64,000 bases of DNA. Source: Bacteroidales bacterium (GTDB taxonomy: Bacteria; Bacteroidota; Bacteroidia; Bacteroidales; JAIOZK01). The notes under the pieces are model-generated. The model was not told the origin of the DNA and searched no databases. It saw only the letters and a program-made list of their open reading frames with translations. Numbering within the stretch: position 1 is the stretch's first letter; every line of letters starts with the position of its first letter. The stretch lies in NCBI GenBank assembly GCA_021740625.1, contig JAIOZK010000003.1, forward strand, positions 1 to 64,000. The letters are read 5' to 3'. Of this stretch, positions 26,841 to 36,857 are shown one piece after another. Made by a program: the position numbers and the translations under genes.

Positions 26841-29800
26841 CTATTTAATAATGATTATTTTTTTTGTTTCTATCTGATCGTCTGATCTGAATTGCAGGAA
26901 ATAGATTCCTTTCTCCAGATCATTGGAATTAATTTCATATTGATAATTACCACGGCCCAGTGTCTTTCCGGGTTCCACCAACCTGCATTGCTGCCCTGAG
27001 GCGTTATAAAGGCTGATGCAAATGTGACTTTCCCGGAGTATTCCGAGTTTGATGTGTGTTTGCTCTTTGAATGGATTGGGATAGACCTGTATTGCATTTT
27101 GGGAATACTTTTCATCAAGGCCTACGGTATTGTTTACCGTCACATTCATGATCTCAGACCATTCACCTGATCCGCAATCATTGGTGGCCATGACACTGAT
27201 CCCGGCCTGACCCGAATAATCCAGGTTCCAGTTTACTGTTGCGGTCGTATTGTTTCCTTCGATGGTGCCGGCTTCTTCGGGACTGATGTTCCATTCATAA
27301 ACATCGGCATAAGGAAGCATGCCGGTGGTATATTCGGAAGTTGGTGTAATGGCCACATCCACAACATCAGGACCTTGAGGTTTGTCGGGTGCACCTGGTT
27401 CCTCGATGAAAGTGAGGCTGGTTTCATCATCAGCCGAAGAACCTTCGTCATCATAAGCTGTCAGGGTGAGTGTTACTTCCCCATTGTTCAAATCCTCATC
27501 ACTGGGTGTATAGACTGGATCGAGTATGGTCGGATCATCGAAGTTCCCTGATCCGGATGTTGTCCATTCGAGGCTTTCGAAATCAGTAGCTTCTCCCTGG
27601 CACTGGAAATCTTCACCTTGGCAAACCAGTTCATCAGCACCTGCATAAACCGTCAGGCACATCTCCGGTGGGAAAACAATATAATCCAGCCATGCACAAT
27701 CCGCTCCGCCACTGCCGCCGCCATCTTTAATAAATACCCATCTGAAAGTTTTCCATCCTGTCGACACATAAAAGATCTCTTTCTTCCAGCCTTCGTTGGT
27801 TCCGCTCCATTCTCCTTTGAGCTGGCCATTAATATAGAAACGAAGGAAATCATAATTGGCTTCGGAGGAAACCTTCCGGATGAAAGAAATGCTGTCGGCA
27901 GTCATGACCTCCATGCGGAGTTTCAGCTCGCTTGTCTGGTTATGTGCGATACTGCCTGATTTGGCACTGAAGAATCCTTCATACGGATACTGGCTGGTGA
28001 TCACCCAGGCCTGATCACCCGGATGTTCCCAGTCAAATTTTGTAAAATCTCCCGTTTCAAAATCTTCATACAGGAGTCCGATCTTCTTTACAAATGTTTT
28101 TTCTTCATCGTAAGGTTCGGAGCTCAGGGTGCAGTTAAACTCGGCCAGAATGGCACCATTGGGTGTTTCGGGATCTACGCTTACCCTGTAAACTGAAAAA
28201 ACGGAACCAAACAAACCCAGCTCTCCAATGCTATCTACCGTATTTTCCATGCTGATGTAATGACAGTCGGTATTCAATGTGGAAACCGTGTTTTTGGCAA
28301 CACTATGTCCGGTGTTTTTATTCCTGATCTTGATGTCAGCGGTTTCGCCGGGATCCAGTCTGCCATTGTCATTGCCAAATTCACTGTCGTCGATGATCAT
28401 ATTCATGATGCTTAAAACAGGGGCATTCAATGTAATGTTGATTTCGGATTGCCATACTTCATCCGAATCGTCTTCCATCTGCATATCGAATGTTACCACA
28501 TGCTGATCGGGAATGACTTCATCTATGCTGAAATAATAGGCATTGTTTTCAACTGCGGTTGTATGTGCCGCGATATTTCCCCATTCCTGGAAGTCATCTG
28601 TTAAAGTAATGTATTGATCATCCGTGGAAATGCTTGCCCTTGCATTCAGAGCGTCTGAATTGCCGATATTTTCAAGACTTACATTCAGATAAATGCTTTC
28701 GCCAAAATCAGCGCGATTGTTATCGTTGCCCAGGGAATCATTGATTACTGTGCTGGCGAGCATCAGGTAAGGACCCTCAGGATTGCCGACAGCTACAGTA
28801 CCCATATAGGGCTTTCCATTTTGTTTGGTGATGATCAGTTCTGCATCGCAGGGTGATGTAAAGGGAGTGATCTCAACCAGGGCATATCCGTTTGAATCGG
28901 CAAGGGCAGCTCCGTGGAGTGTGCCGTTAAAAGATATGGCAACATAGGCATAGGGATCTGTATTTACTTCAAAGCTACCCGTATTCATAGGCAGGAAGGG
29001 TTCATGGCTCACGTTGATCTCGGGTGGGTTCGAGAAATATACCATGAGTGAGGGGTCACCACTTGTATTATAAATATCCCAGTAATAATTGGATGATCCC
29101 GGTGATCCTTCGGTTACGGCAAGATTGCCGGCAAAGATCATCTCATGAAGACTTACATACCATTCCCCAAAAGCTTCTCCATGATCGTGAAAAGCCCGGT
29201 CGTAATAACCCAGGGTTGTTTCTTCGTAGGGTGGAGGGTTTTCGGAAATCTCACCTACACCCACACCAAAGTAATAGTCTTCGTCCCAGTAGGTGCTGTT
29301 TGAGCCTCCGATGTAACCAACTGCTCCTTTGTTCTCTGCCCTCAGCAAAGCTTCACTGAAACATTCGTTTTGACCGAATTCGCTTGAGGAGCAACAATTG
29401 CCAACCAATACACAATATTGATCCTGATTTTCAAGATTGGGAATATCAGAAATAACAAAGGAAGGATCGGCCCAGCCATTCGGACTGCAGTGCGCTGTAT
29501 AGTTGCCGAAAGTCACACCATCGCTGATGTTCTGTTTGATCTGTGCACTCTGGCTGCCGGAGTTGGGGTAGAGGTAAGTATTGGAATAAATGTCGTGATC
29601 CTCATTGAAATAATTGATCGTACCATAGTTGATCTGCCCGTTGGCCCAGTCGTAGCCATGTGAACCATCCATTCCGGCTACCATTACGACTGTATCCAGA
29701 TATGCCGGTTGGGGCATGGTATATTTTTCATATTGAAGTGTTTTGTCTATTTGTGGCTGAAGATGTACTGTGGTTTGGGCCGACATGCGACCATAATATA

Positions 29801-30836
29801 TCTCGGGTAAATCATCTCCTGTGTATTCACAATATGGCCGGTCGGTTTCTCCATTGCCTTCTTCCCAGGCCGGGATCTGCTGCACATCTCCAACAAACAA
29901 AACGAAGGATGGTGCCGGATCTTCAGGGGTGCCCTGGTTGTATAGGTTTTCAAGATAGTTCTTGATCGAGTTTTTTGAGTTTCCCACATTCGGATCATCA
30001 GTATAGGCTTCGATCACCGTAAAACCTTTTTGGGTTTTCCATGTTACCAAGGGCTGTAACTGGGCTTCAAACATAGGATCGGAAACGATTACATATTTGA
30101 TGGGATAACGCATAAAGTTTTCCCGGGCCGGGAGTGTTTTATGATTCAGGAAGAAGCTGTTCAGGCCTGAGAAATATGGGTTTGCATTTTTCTTTTTCAT
30201 TTCAATGGTACTGGCAATATCAGCGCCATCGAAACTGACCCTGACCTGGATGGAGCTGTAAACCCTCAATACATTTTGAACAGGATTGTATTGAAATGGG
30301 GCAATATTCAGCCTGGCAATCCGGATCCCTCTCATCACACCAATCATTTCCGTCCAGGCAAGATCCTTTTGGCCATAACTGTCGTGCATGTATTTTTGCC
30401 TGTCGTAAATAAAAGGATGGTTCTCCTGGCTTTTGCTTTGGGGTGGTTGTGCTGGATAAATGGGAGCTTCATATCCCATTTTCTGCAGGTCAAAATCAAC
30501 ATATTCTGCAGCGAGGATCTCAAGCGATAATTCAGCCCCGAAAGGAATTTCAATCAGTTTGCGATTTACCGGAAGTTCCGGTGCGCCATACTCAAGATTA
30601 CTGGTGTAAGTTATCATGGATATCCGGAGAAATTCCTGGTTTTCCATGTAAAGGCTATTCAATTCAAAGTCACTTATCTCATTATTGATTTCCAGGACCT
30701 GATAGGTATTTTTCAGTATTTTCAGGTCATTCTGCTTATGTTGATCTGTTGTTAGGTAATTGGCGAACAATCCATTGCTCATCATCAGGAGAGCAATTAT
30801 ACAAGTGCCTATTTTAAAGCGTTCTATCTGTTTCAT
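26841..30836 (-). CDS. Lys-gingipain-like C25 protease, T9SS-secreted
   Basis: The 1331-residue protein has a signal peptide (1-25), propeptide, C25 domain (about 245-600), and the same CARDB-like, jelly-roll and Ig-like tail as its neighbours. It ends in a T9SS sorting domain (VYPNPFKEQ). Catalytic His449 lies in NYTAHCSPNGW and Cys482 in LVGNCCSSSEF, 33 residues apart as in gingipains. The GNCC motif, Trp517 and Asp520 (STYWDEDYYF) align with Kgp Trp513 and Asp516, which bind the substrate Lys; Thr447 is also kept. The residues flanking the catalytic His (AHC instead of GHG) are unusual. It is first in its operon. Confidence 0.92.
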   Translation of the reverse strand: MKQIERFKIGTCIIALLMMSNGLFANYLTTDQHKQNDLKILKNTYQVLEINNEISDFELNSLYMENQEFLRISMITYTSNLEYGAPELPVNRKLIEIPFGAELSLEILAAEYVDFDLQKMGYEAPIYPAQPPQSKSQENHPFIYDRQKYMHDSYGQKDLAWTEMIGVMRGIRIARLNIAPFQYNPVQNVLRVYSSIQVRVSFDGADIASTIEMKKKNANPYFSGLNSFFLNHKTLPARENFMRYPIKYVIVSDPMFEAQLQPLVTWKTQKGFTVIEAYTDDPNVGNSKNSIKNYLENLYNQGTPEDPAPSFVLFVGDVQQIPAWEEGNGETDRPYCEYTGDDLPEIYYGRMSAQTTVHLQPQIDKTLQYEKYTMPQPAYLDTVVMVAGMDGSHGYDWANGQINYGTINYFNEDHDIYSNTYLYPNSGSQSAQIKQNISDGVTFGNYTAHCSPNGWADPSFVISDIPNLENQDQYCVLVGNCCSSSEFGQNECFSEALLRAENKGAVGYIGGSNSTYWDEDYYFGVGVGEISENPPPYEETTLGYYDRAFHDHGEAFGEWYVSLHEMIFAGNLAVTEGSPGSSNYYWDIYNTSGDPSLMVYFSNPPEINVSHEPFLPMNTGSFEVNTDPYAYVAISFNGTLHGAALADSNGYALVEITPFTSPCDAELIITKQNGKPYMGTVAVGNPEGPYLMLASTVINDSLGNDNNRADFGESIYLNVSLENIGNSDALNARASISTDDQYITLTDDFQEWGNIAAHTTAVENNAYYFSIDEVIPDQHVVTFDMQMEDDSDEVWQSEINITLNAPVLSIMNMIIDDSEFGNDNGRLDPGETADIKIRNKNTGHSVAKNTVSTLNTDCHYISMENTVDSIGELGLFGSVFSVYRVSVDPETPNGAILAEFNCTLSSEPYDEEKTFVKKIGLLYEDFETGDFTKFDWEHPGDQAWVITSQYPYEGFFSAKSGSIAHNQTSELKLRMEVMTADSISFIRKVSSEANYDFLRFYINGQLKGEWSGTNEGWKKEIFYVSTGWKTFRWVFIKDGGGSGGADCAWLDYIVFPPEMCLTVYAGADELVCQGEDFQCQGEATDFESLEWTTSGSGNFDDPTILDPVYTPSDEDLNNGEVTLTLTAYDDEGSSADDETSLTFIEEPGAPDKPQGPDVVDVAITPTSEYTTGMLPYADVYEWNISPEEAGTIEGNNTTATVNWNLDYSGQAGISVMATNDCGSGEWSEIMNVTVNNTVGLDEKYSQNAIQVYPNPFKEQTHIKLGILRESHICISLYNASGQQCRLVEPGKTLGRGNYQYEINSNDLEKGIYFLQFRSDDQIETKKIIIIK

Positions 30837-30870
30837 CTTAGTATTTTCAAAAAGTTAATTGGTAGACATG

Positions 30871-30878
30871 CAAAGTTA
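30871..30878 (-). promoter_or_regulatory. -7 box for the gingipain-like pair
   Basis: On the minus strand the site reads TAACTTTG, 34 bp before the Lys-gingipain-like ATG. The terminator of the next gene lies about 105 bp further on, so the two-gene unit has its own promoter. Confidence 0.55.
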
Positions 30879-30981
30879 ATCATATTATGCTCCGCTTTCT
30901 TGTAGACTCGCTTAAGAATCACAATAACAGCGTATTATCAATGCAATTTATACACCATTTAAATAATATTTTTATCATATC

Positions 30982-31018
30982 AAAAAAAGGCTGTCCGAAT
31001 CATATCCGGCAGCCTTTT
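30982..31018 (-). terminator. Rho-independent terminator of the third C25 gene
   Basis: Read on the minus strand, AAAAGGCTGCCGG pairs imperfectly with CGGACAGCC, followed by a run of seven T. It lies directly after the stop of the C25 gene at 31039. Confidence 0.75.
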
Positions 31019-31038
31019 ATGCATATTTTTTACTTCAG

Positions 31039-34000
31039 TTATTTCTGGATGATCATCTTCTTGTTGAATTCAATATCCTGTCCTTTGATATTCAGGAAAT
31101 ACAATCCTTCAGGATGTTTATCCATATCAAATGTTGTATTGAATTCATCGAATACCTCGATGTCTTCCATTTTGTATACTACGCTGCCGATGATGCTATA
31201 TACAGTAACATCTAATGTTTGTGCTTTATCAGACTTAAGACTGATGTTGAACATGCCTGTGCTGGGGTTGGGGAAAACGTTTATATTCAGGCCATTGATC
31301 TTTTCATCGATGGCAACCGTATTATAAACATTCACTTCAAATCCTTCCGACCAGTTTCCTTCTCCACATTCATTGATGCCTCTGGCTGTAATGGTAGCAA
31401 TGCCCATGAAATCGGAATTCCAGCTAACCGTACCGGTCAGTCCGTTGCCTTCGATGCTGCCTGCTTCGGCGGGTTCAATTGCCCATGCGTATGAATCGGC
31501 ATATTCAACGGGTTCGATAAAATATTCGGATGTATAGGTTGTTAAGACATCCACTTCATCCGGTCCTTCTGGCATTCCGGGCGCAACAGGTGCATCGATG
31601 AAAGTAAGTGTCATTTCATCTTCCTGGGTTTCCCCTTCTGTATCAATAGCCGTTAAAGTAAGCATTACAGAACCATTGTCAAAATCCTCCTGACTTGGCG
31701 TGTAAAGGGGATCCAGTATATTGATATCATCGAAAGTCCCTGTACCACTTGTACTCCATTCAACGGATTCATAATCTGTTGCATTTCCGTCGCACTGGTA
31801 GTTGTCACCCATGCAACTCAGGGCATCCTGCCCGGCATTAGCAGTTAGTGTCATTTCCGAGGGAAGCTCTATCATATCAAGCCATGCGCAATCACTTCCC
31901 ACAACGGTACCACTTGGTTTGTCGTAGATGAATTTGAAGGTTCTCCAGCCGGGAGAAACATAGTATGCTTCTTCTGTCCATCCTTGGCCGGTTCCCGACC
32001 ATGATCCTTTCATTGTATTGCCAATATAAAATTTTAGTTTATTGCTTTCGGCGGAAGATACTTTTCTGACAAAACGTATGCTGTCGCCGTACATAACTTC
32101 CCATTGTATGAGAAGTTCGGCAGTTTGACCGGAATTGATCTCAGGTGTACGAGCAGAAAAGAAACCTTCATATGGATACTGGGAAATGATTTCCCATGAG
32201 GCATCACCATCATGTTCCCAGGGGAACTTCTCAAAGTCTCCGGTTTCCCAATCTTCTATAATGCTACCGATTTTTCTCTTATAAAGCTTGTTTAGTGTGA
32301 TATCATTGGATACCAGCTCGTAATTAAAATTTACGATGATGGAACCATTGGGTGCATCCGGATCTACTTCCACTGAAAATACTGCATTGCTGGCACCAAA
32401 GAAACCTACCGTACCCAGTGTGTCGGTTGTGTTCAGCAAATTAATATATTGGCAGGTCGTTTCCATGCTCGCAATGCTATTGTGTGCCAGACAATGACCA
32501 TCGTTGTAATTTTTCACGATCAGATCAACGCTTTCACCCGGATCCAGTTTTCCGTTTCCGTTTCCGCCTTCGCTGTCATCGATGATCAGATCACCAATCC
32601 TGAGCACAGGAGCGGCAGCTTCCATGTAGCAGAGGCTGTTCCATGATTCATCGGAATCATCTGTAACAATGATTTCGAATTCTATCCTGTGTTCATCTGG
32701 GATGTCACCTGCAACTTCAAACTTGAAACCATTGTGTACAGAAAGTGTATCATTGGCCGGAATCACACCATAGTATTCGTTATCGTCCAACATGGTAACA
32801 AACGGATCATTGGTGGTCATACTAACTTCTGCATTTTCCGTGTCCACATTGCCCAGGTTTTCAATTACAATTGATGTACTGATGGTTTCGCCGAAATCAA
32901 TTTTGGAGTTTCCGTTGCCTTCGCTGTCATCTATCCTATGCGATTCATATTTGCAATAGGGATTGTCGGCAGAGATCACAGGAATTGTTTCGGTATACCT
33001 GTAATAATTGGGCTTGGTTATGGTCATCAGCACGTTTACGCCTTCCGGCTGAGGTGGGATGCTGATGTTAACAGGATTTCCCATACCCTGTCCCGTGCCG
33101 GTTCCCAGGATTTGTTCACCCCTTGTAAGGGCGATGAAAGCTCCTTCTGTAGCCTGCACTGTATATTCAGTCAACCCTGATAAGATAACGCCGTCGTGCA
33201 GTAATTCCACATCTTGGGGTACCTCAGAATACAGTGTCAGGAAGGCTCCGCCATGATGATGGAAAAGATGATAAGTCACTTCTTTGTTGCTGGTATTGTA
33301 AGGCCAGTTCGATTGCTGGAGAAAATATTTTCCGGCGGCATTGCCAAAGGCAGGCCTCATCTGGGCAGAATCGAACCATGTTCCGTAATCAGGCATGAAC
33401 TCGGGCCACATATTGTCGTACATACCCCAAACATAAGTATCGTTTACAAAGGAATAGGATGTTTCGGAGGCAGCGATCAGTCCAAGAGCACCTGAGTTCT
33501 GTCCGTTGTAAGTATAACGGTGAAACTTTTCGGTGAAACATTCTCCGCTGATGTTGTATTTACCGGTTAAGCAGTTGATGGAGAAAATAAAAGTAAGGTC
33601 TGTATTCTGGCAACCGTCGATATCATTCATGTCGTAATCGGGTTCTCCCCAACCTGTTGTACTTCCGTGGTCTCTATGCTGGAGAATGAATGCACCGCTG
33701 TTGATACCGTTATTGATATCGGCCGCAGTACCACCACTCCATCCACCGAGCGCACTGGGTGCGGCAGGAATATAGCCCAGTCCGTTGGGACCGAAATAAT
33801 CAACCACCGTGCTGGTATTTTGAGCAGTTGACCAGGTATCCCCGGGTGTCCCTTGATAAATTTCATTCACCCTGTTGGGATCTTTGCCATGGATATGTTT
33901 GAAAAAGCCGCCAACAGATTCGGAGCAGATTTGGAACCAGCGCTCTGTCTGCCATCCAAGTGCCGTGATCGGGTGATCATAAAAATCAGGATTCGTAGGT

Positions 34001-35118
34001 GGCGTGCGCTCATGGTTGAGGAATTTGGTAACCATGGTTTCGAGCTGACTGTTGTTGTTGGCTGTAATCCTGGCAAATACCATATCGGGCATATGGTCGT
34101 CATCTACATCTGCATAAATATTGTCGGATACGCAGTAGTTGTCGTAGATTGGCGATGTTATGTTCGTATTTGGATCTGAACCATAATCACCCAGAAGCAA
34201 TACAGCAGCTGGCGGTATGTCCCAGGTATTGTATGCGTTGTCGAAATAATTCTCAAGCGTCACCGCATTATTCCCGCCTATTTCAGAAATGGTAACCACA
34301 TCGGTAAGGATCCCCTGTTGTATCCGGAAGAGTTTGATGGAATCGGCCCATTGCTGAAATTCCGCTCCATCAGGAGAAACGATCAGATACTCACAACCAT
34401 CTTCAGAACGTTTGTTCATGAGGTTTTTGGAATAATCGATCTCGGGCAGGGAGGAAGCATTCAGAAATGCATCATATAAAATTTTATCGAAGTAACGGCT
34501 TCTCAGTCTTTCTTCACCAAATTGGGCAGTACCCCCTTCGAATATCACTTCGATCTCGATATCACGGTAAACCACGAGTTCTTTGGTGACCGGGTTGTAC
34601 TGCCAGGGTGTGATTCCCAGCATCACAGCATCCACTCCCCTGATTTGCAAGGGTTCTGAGATCTTTACATAACTTTCTGGATAAAAAGCGTTTTTGGAGT
34701 ATATCTCCGTGTTTTTTTCCAGTTTGAGCGGTGATTGATCGGTATCTTTCGGAATGGCCGGAGCCGGCGCAATTTCCACATCCTGAATGATTTCTTTTCG
34801 CATTGATTTGATATTCACTTTAGCAGTGGCTCCTTCGGGTACTGCTATATACCTGCCGTTACCGGGAAGGTTCGGGGCGCCTTCATCACCTGGTAAGAAC
34901 TGTCCGGGCATTACAGGTGTTTTCATTGCTTCTCCTCTCACATCTGTATCAAGCAGAGAGAATTCATGAACGGAATAATTAATTGTTACTTTTGAGTTCG
35001 TTGCTTTTTTCAGGGATATTCCATGTTTACCCCAGCTATTGTCATAAGTTGTTCTTTGAGCAAAAACAAATGACACCATCATTGTTAATGCCATCAATAG
35101 TGTAATTCTTCGATTCAT
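31039..35118 (-). CDS. C25 family protease (RDHG/NCLTGKY group), T9SS-secreted
   Basis: The 1359-residue protein has a signal peptide (1-20), a long propeptide, a C25 domain with His484 in LQHRDHGSTTGW and Cys516 in FSINCLTGKYN, and CARDB-like modules carrying DSEGNGNGKLDPGE loops. A jelly-roll domain, Ig-like domains and a T9SS sorting domain (VFPNPSTG) follow. The catalytic pair is intact, but the Arg- or Lys-binding residues of gingipains cannot be placed, so specificity is unknown. Its protease domain is close to those at 36.9 and 48.6 kb, while its tail is that of the gingipain-like pair. It is a single-gene transcript by its terminator. Confidence 0.88.
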   Translation of the reverse strand: MNRRITLLMALTMMVSFVFAQRTTYDNSWGKHGISLKKATNSKVTINYSVHEFSLLDTDVRGEAMKTPVMPGQFLPGDEGAPNLPGNGRYIAVPEGATAKVNIKSMRKEIIQDVEIAPAPAIPKDTDQSPLKLEKNTEIYSKNAFYPESYVKISEPLQIRGVDAVMLGITPWQYNPVTKELVVYRDIEIEVIFEGGTAQFGEERLRSRYFDKILYDAFLNASSLPEIDYSKNLMNKRSEDGCEYLIVSPDGAEFQQWADSIKLFRIQQGILTDVVTISEIGGNNAVTLENYFDNAYNTWDIPPAAVLLLGDYGSDPNTNITSPIYDNYCVSDNIYADVDDDHMPDMVFARITANNNSQLETMVTKFLNHERTPPTNPDFYDHPITALGWQTERWFQICSESVGGFFKHIHGKDPNRVNEIYQGTPGDTWSTAQNTSTVVDYFGPNGLGYIPAAPSALGGWSGGTAADINNGINSGAFILQHRDHGSTTGWGEPDYDMNDIDGCQNTDLTFIFSINCLTGKYNISGECFTEKFHRYTYNGQNSGALGLIAASETSYSFVNDTYVWGMYDNMWPEFMPDYGTWFDSAQMRPAFGNAAGKYFLQQSNWPYNTSNKEVTYHLFHHHGGAFLTLYSEVPQDVELLHDGVILSGLTEYTVQATEGAFIALTRGEQILGTGTGQGMGNPVNISIPPQPEGVNVLMTITKPNYYRYTETIPVISADNPYCKYESHRIDDSEGNGNSKIDFGETISTSIVIENLGNVDTENAEVSMTTNDPFVTMLDDNEYYGVIPANDTLSVHNGFKFEVAGDIPDEHRIEFEIIVTDDSDESWNSLCYMEAAAPVLRIGDLIIDDSEGGNGNGKLDPGESVDLIVKNYNDGHCLAHNSIASMETTCQYINLLNTTDTLGTVGFFGASNAVFSVEVDPDAPNGSIIVNFNYELVSNDITLNKLYKRKIGSIIEDWETGDFEKFPWEHDGDASWEIISQYPYEGFFSARTPEINSGQTAELLIQWEVMYGDSIRFVRKVSSAESNKLKFYIGNTMKGSWSGTGQGWTEEAYYVSPGWRTFKFIYDKPSGTVVGSDCAWLDMIELPSEMTLTANAGQDALSCMGDNYQCDGNATDYESVEWSTSGTGTFDDINILDPLYTPSQEDFDNGSVMLTLTAIDTEGETQEDEMTLTFIDAPVAPGMPEGPDEVDVLTTYTSEYFIEPVEYADSYAWAIEPAEAGSIEGNGLTGTVSWNSDFMGIATITARGINECGEGNWSEGFEVNVYNTVAIDEKINGLNINVFPNPSTGMFNISLKSDKAQTLDVTVYSIIGSVVYKMEDIEVFDEFNTTFDMDKHPEGLYFLNIKGQDIEFNKKMIIQK

Positions 35119-35263
35119 CTCGATTGATTTTTTAGTATTTAACTTGTTGATTTTTCACTCCTTAAAGAAAGCGCAAGTTACGCTTTCCTGCGAAAATTCT
35201 GAAATTTATTGAAAGGAATTTGCGGAACACAGGCTTAATTTATATTGAGTATAAATAAATATA

Positions 35264-35302
35264 AAAAAACAGGAATCACAAACAATCATGCGATCCCTGT
35301 TT
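35264..35302 (-). terminator. Terminator of the Omp28-like gene
   Basis: On the minus strand AAACAGGGATCGC and TGTGATTCCTGTTT form a stem with one bulge, followed by a run of T. It lies about 30 bp after the stop of the gene at 35335. Confidence 0.65.
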
Positions 35303-35334
35303 CATTTCTCTAAAGGGATAAAACTGAATAAGTT

Positions 35335-36819
35335 TTATTTCCGTACAACAATTTTTTCATAAATATTTATTGTACTGGATTCAAGCCTAATAAAGTATAC
35401 ACCTTCCGGTTGATTGCTCAGGTCCAGGTTGATTTCATTGTTTCCCCAGAGTTCAATATCATGTGCTTTGTATACGATCTTGCCCATTGCATCGAATACT
35501 CTGAGGTCGGCATCTTCCACGCCAACATTTGCCATGCTCACATGGAAAACGCCATGTGAGGGGTTCGGGTATATATTCATCCTGGCATTCTTGTAATCGG
35601 CTATATTTTCACAAATATCCACGTAAACGCTTTGGAAACCGGTATCAACGCATACGCCATCATCATAAATATAAGAAAGCATGTGCGTACCAACACCTGC
35701 TTCCCCGGGATGGAACCATCCATCGACCACACCTGGGCCTTCATAGACACCTCCTGCAGGGGAACCCTGTGTGAGCTCGAAGGGAGGATATTGTATACAC
35801 TGGTCATCGATGGGATCGAAAACAGCTTCTGTCCCCTCCACCTGCATGAAGTTTTCCTTTGTAGTGGAACGGCTTTCGAATCCTGTTGAAACCATCAGGG
35901 ATACATCAAAATCGCCTGGTGATTCGTAATAAACTACAGGACTTTCTTCATTGGAAGTATCCGGTACACCGCCGGGAAAGCTCCAGGCCCATGTGTCTGG
36001 GTTTCCGGTCGATTCGTCAAAGAATTGTACCTGGATTCCCGGACATGGTGTTGTATCGGAAACCGAGAAATTCGCGCTCAAAGGCGGAACGTAAGGTGTG
36101 AGATTTTCCAGCATTTTTTTATTCCCCTGCAGAATTTCCTTGGTGTTATCATTCTGGATAAAAGCAACCAGTTCGCAATGCTCTTCCACCCAGTTACCCA
36201 TGCTGAACTCGAGCGTGAGGATGATCTCATCTGTGTTCGAAAAGTCTACGTCCGTGCCATAATGATCCGGAATCATTATGCGTTCAACAAAGTTCAATTC
36301 CGTTTGTCCCTGCCAGGAATAAGGAATTTCCGACTCGGTTAGTGCCAGGTGAGCAACAAGGTTGCTGGCACTTTGCTGATTGACTTCCTTTAAAACAAGG
36401 GTGATGGTGTAATCATCTCCATCGTTTTCGCCATGTATCGAAATTGTAAAATCGGAATCTATGGCTGCCCGCTGCTGGAACATTGGCAGGTAAGTCGTGT
36501 AAAGACTTTGCGAATGACTGCCTCCCTCGTGTTTAAGCACTCCATCAAAATGAGCTGTGGGATAACCATTCACATTGTAATAGTTATTCCGCCAATTAGA
36601 AGCTGCGTTTGCAAACGGGTCACCATTGTGATATTCAACAACACCCACGTTGTGTCCGTTTGCAATCAGGTCATCCGCTCCCATGGCGGCACCTGGGCAG
36701 TAATAACACCAAGTTCCTGTGGCAATTTCAAGAATTACCTGCTGTCTTGGAACTTGTTGCGCATATAATGCAACAATGCCCATAGTCAATAAAAGTAGTA
36801 ACGTAAGTTTTTTCATCAT
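35335..36819 (-). CDS. Omp28-like thioredoxin-fold protein with PKD domain, T9SS-secreted
   Basis: The 494-residue protein has a signal peptide (1-20), then an Omp28-related thioredoxin-like domain with a CxxC pair (Cys38, Cys41 in GTWCYYCPGA). A PKD domain (about 255-330; FFDESTGNPDTWAWSFPGG), a second Ig-like part and a T9SS sorting domain (IYPNPSHG) follow. The CxxC and flanking Trp suggest thiol-disulfide chemistry at the cell surface or outside. It follows a C25 protease gene by 38 bp, so the two are probably co-transcribed, and it might help fold or activate cysteine proteases; that is inference. Porphyromonas Omp28 is a surface adhesin, so binding is an alternative. Confidence 0.82.
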   Translation of the reverse strand: MMKKLTLLLLLTMGIVALYAQQVPRQQVILEIATGTWCYYCPGAAMGADDLIANGHNVGVVEYHNGDPFANAASNWRNNYYNVNGYPTAHFDGVLKHEGGSHSQSLYTTYLPMFQQRAAIDSDFTISIHGENDGDDYTITLVLKEVNQQSASNLVAHLALTESEIPYSWQGQTELNFVERIMIPDHYGTDVDFSNTDEIILTLEFSMGNWVEEHCELVAFIQNDNTKEILQGNKKMLENLTPYVPPLSANFSVSDTTPCPGIQVQFFDESTGNPDTWAWSFPGGVPDTSNEESPVVYYESPGDFDVSLMVSTGFESRSTTKENFMQVEGTEAVFDPIDDQCIQYPPFELTQGSPAGGVYEGPGVVDGWFHPGEAGVGTHMLSYIYDDGVCVDTGFQSVYVDICENIADYKNARMNIYPNPSHGVFHVSMANVGVEDADLRVFDAMGKIVYKAHDIELWGNNEINLDLSNQPEGVYFIRLESSTINIYEKIVVRK

Positions 36820-36857
36820 TATCAGTTTTTGTTAATCTTAGGTTGTTTTGTATTTAA

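Noticed and set aside
31039-35118. Calling the third C25 protease a gingipain with Arg or Lys specificity
   Set aside because: The catalytic pair is present but none of the RgpB or Kgp S1 residues can be placed.
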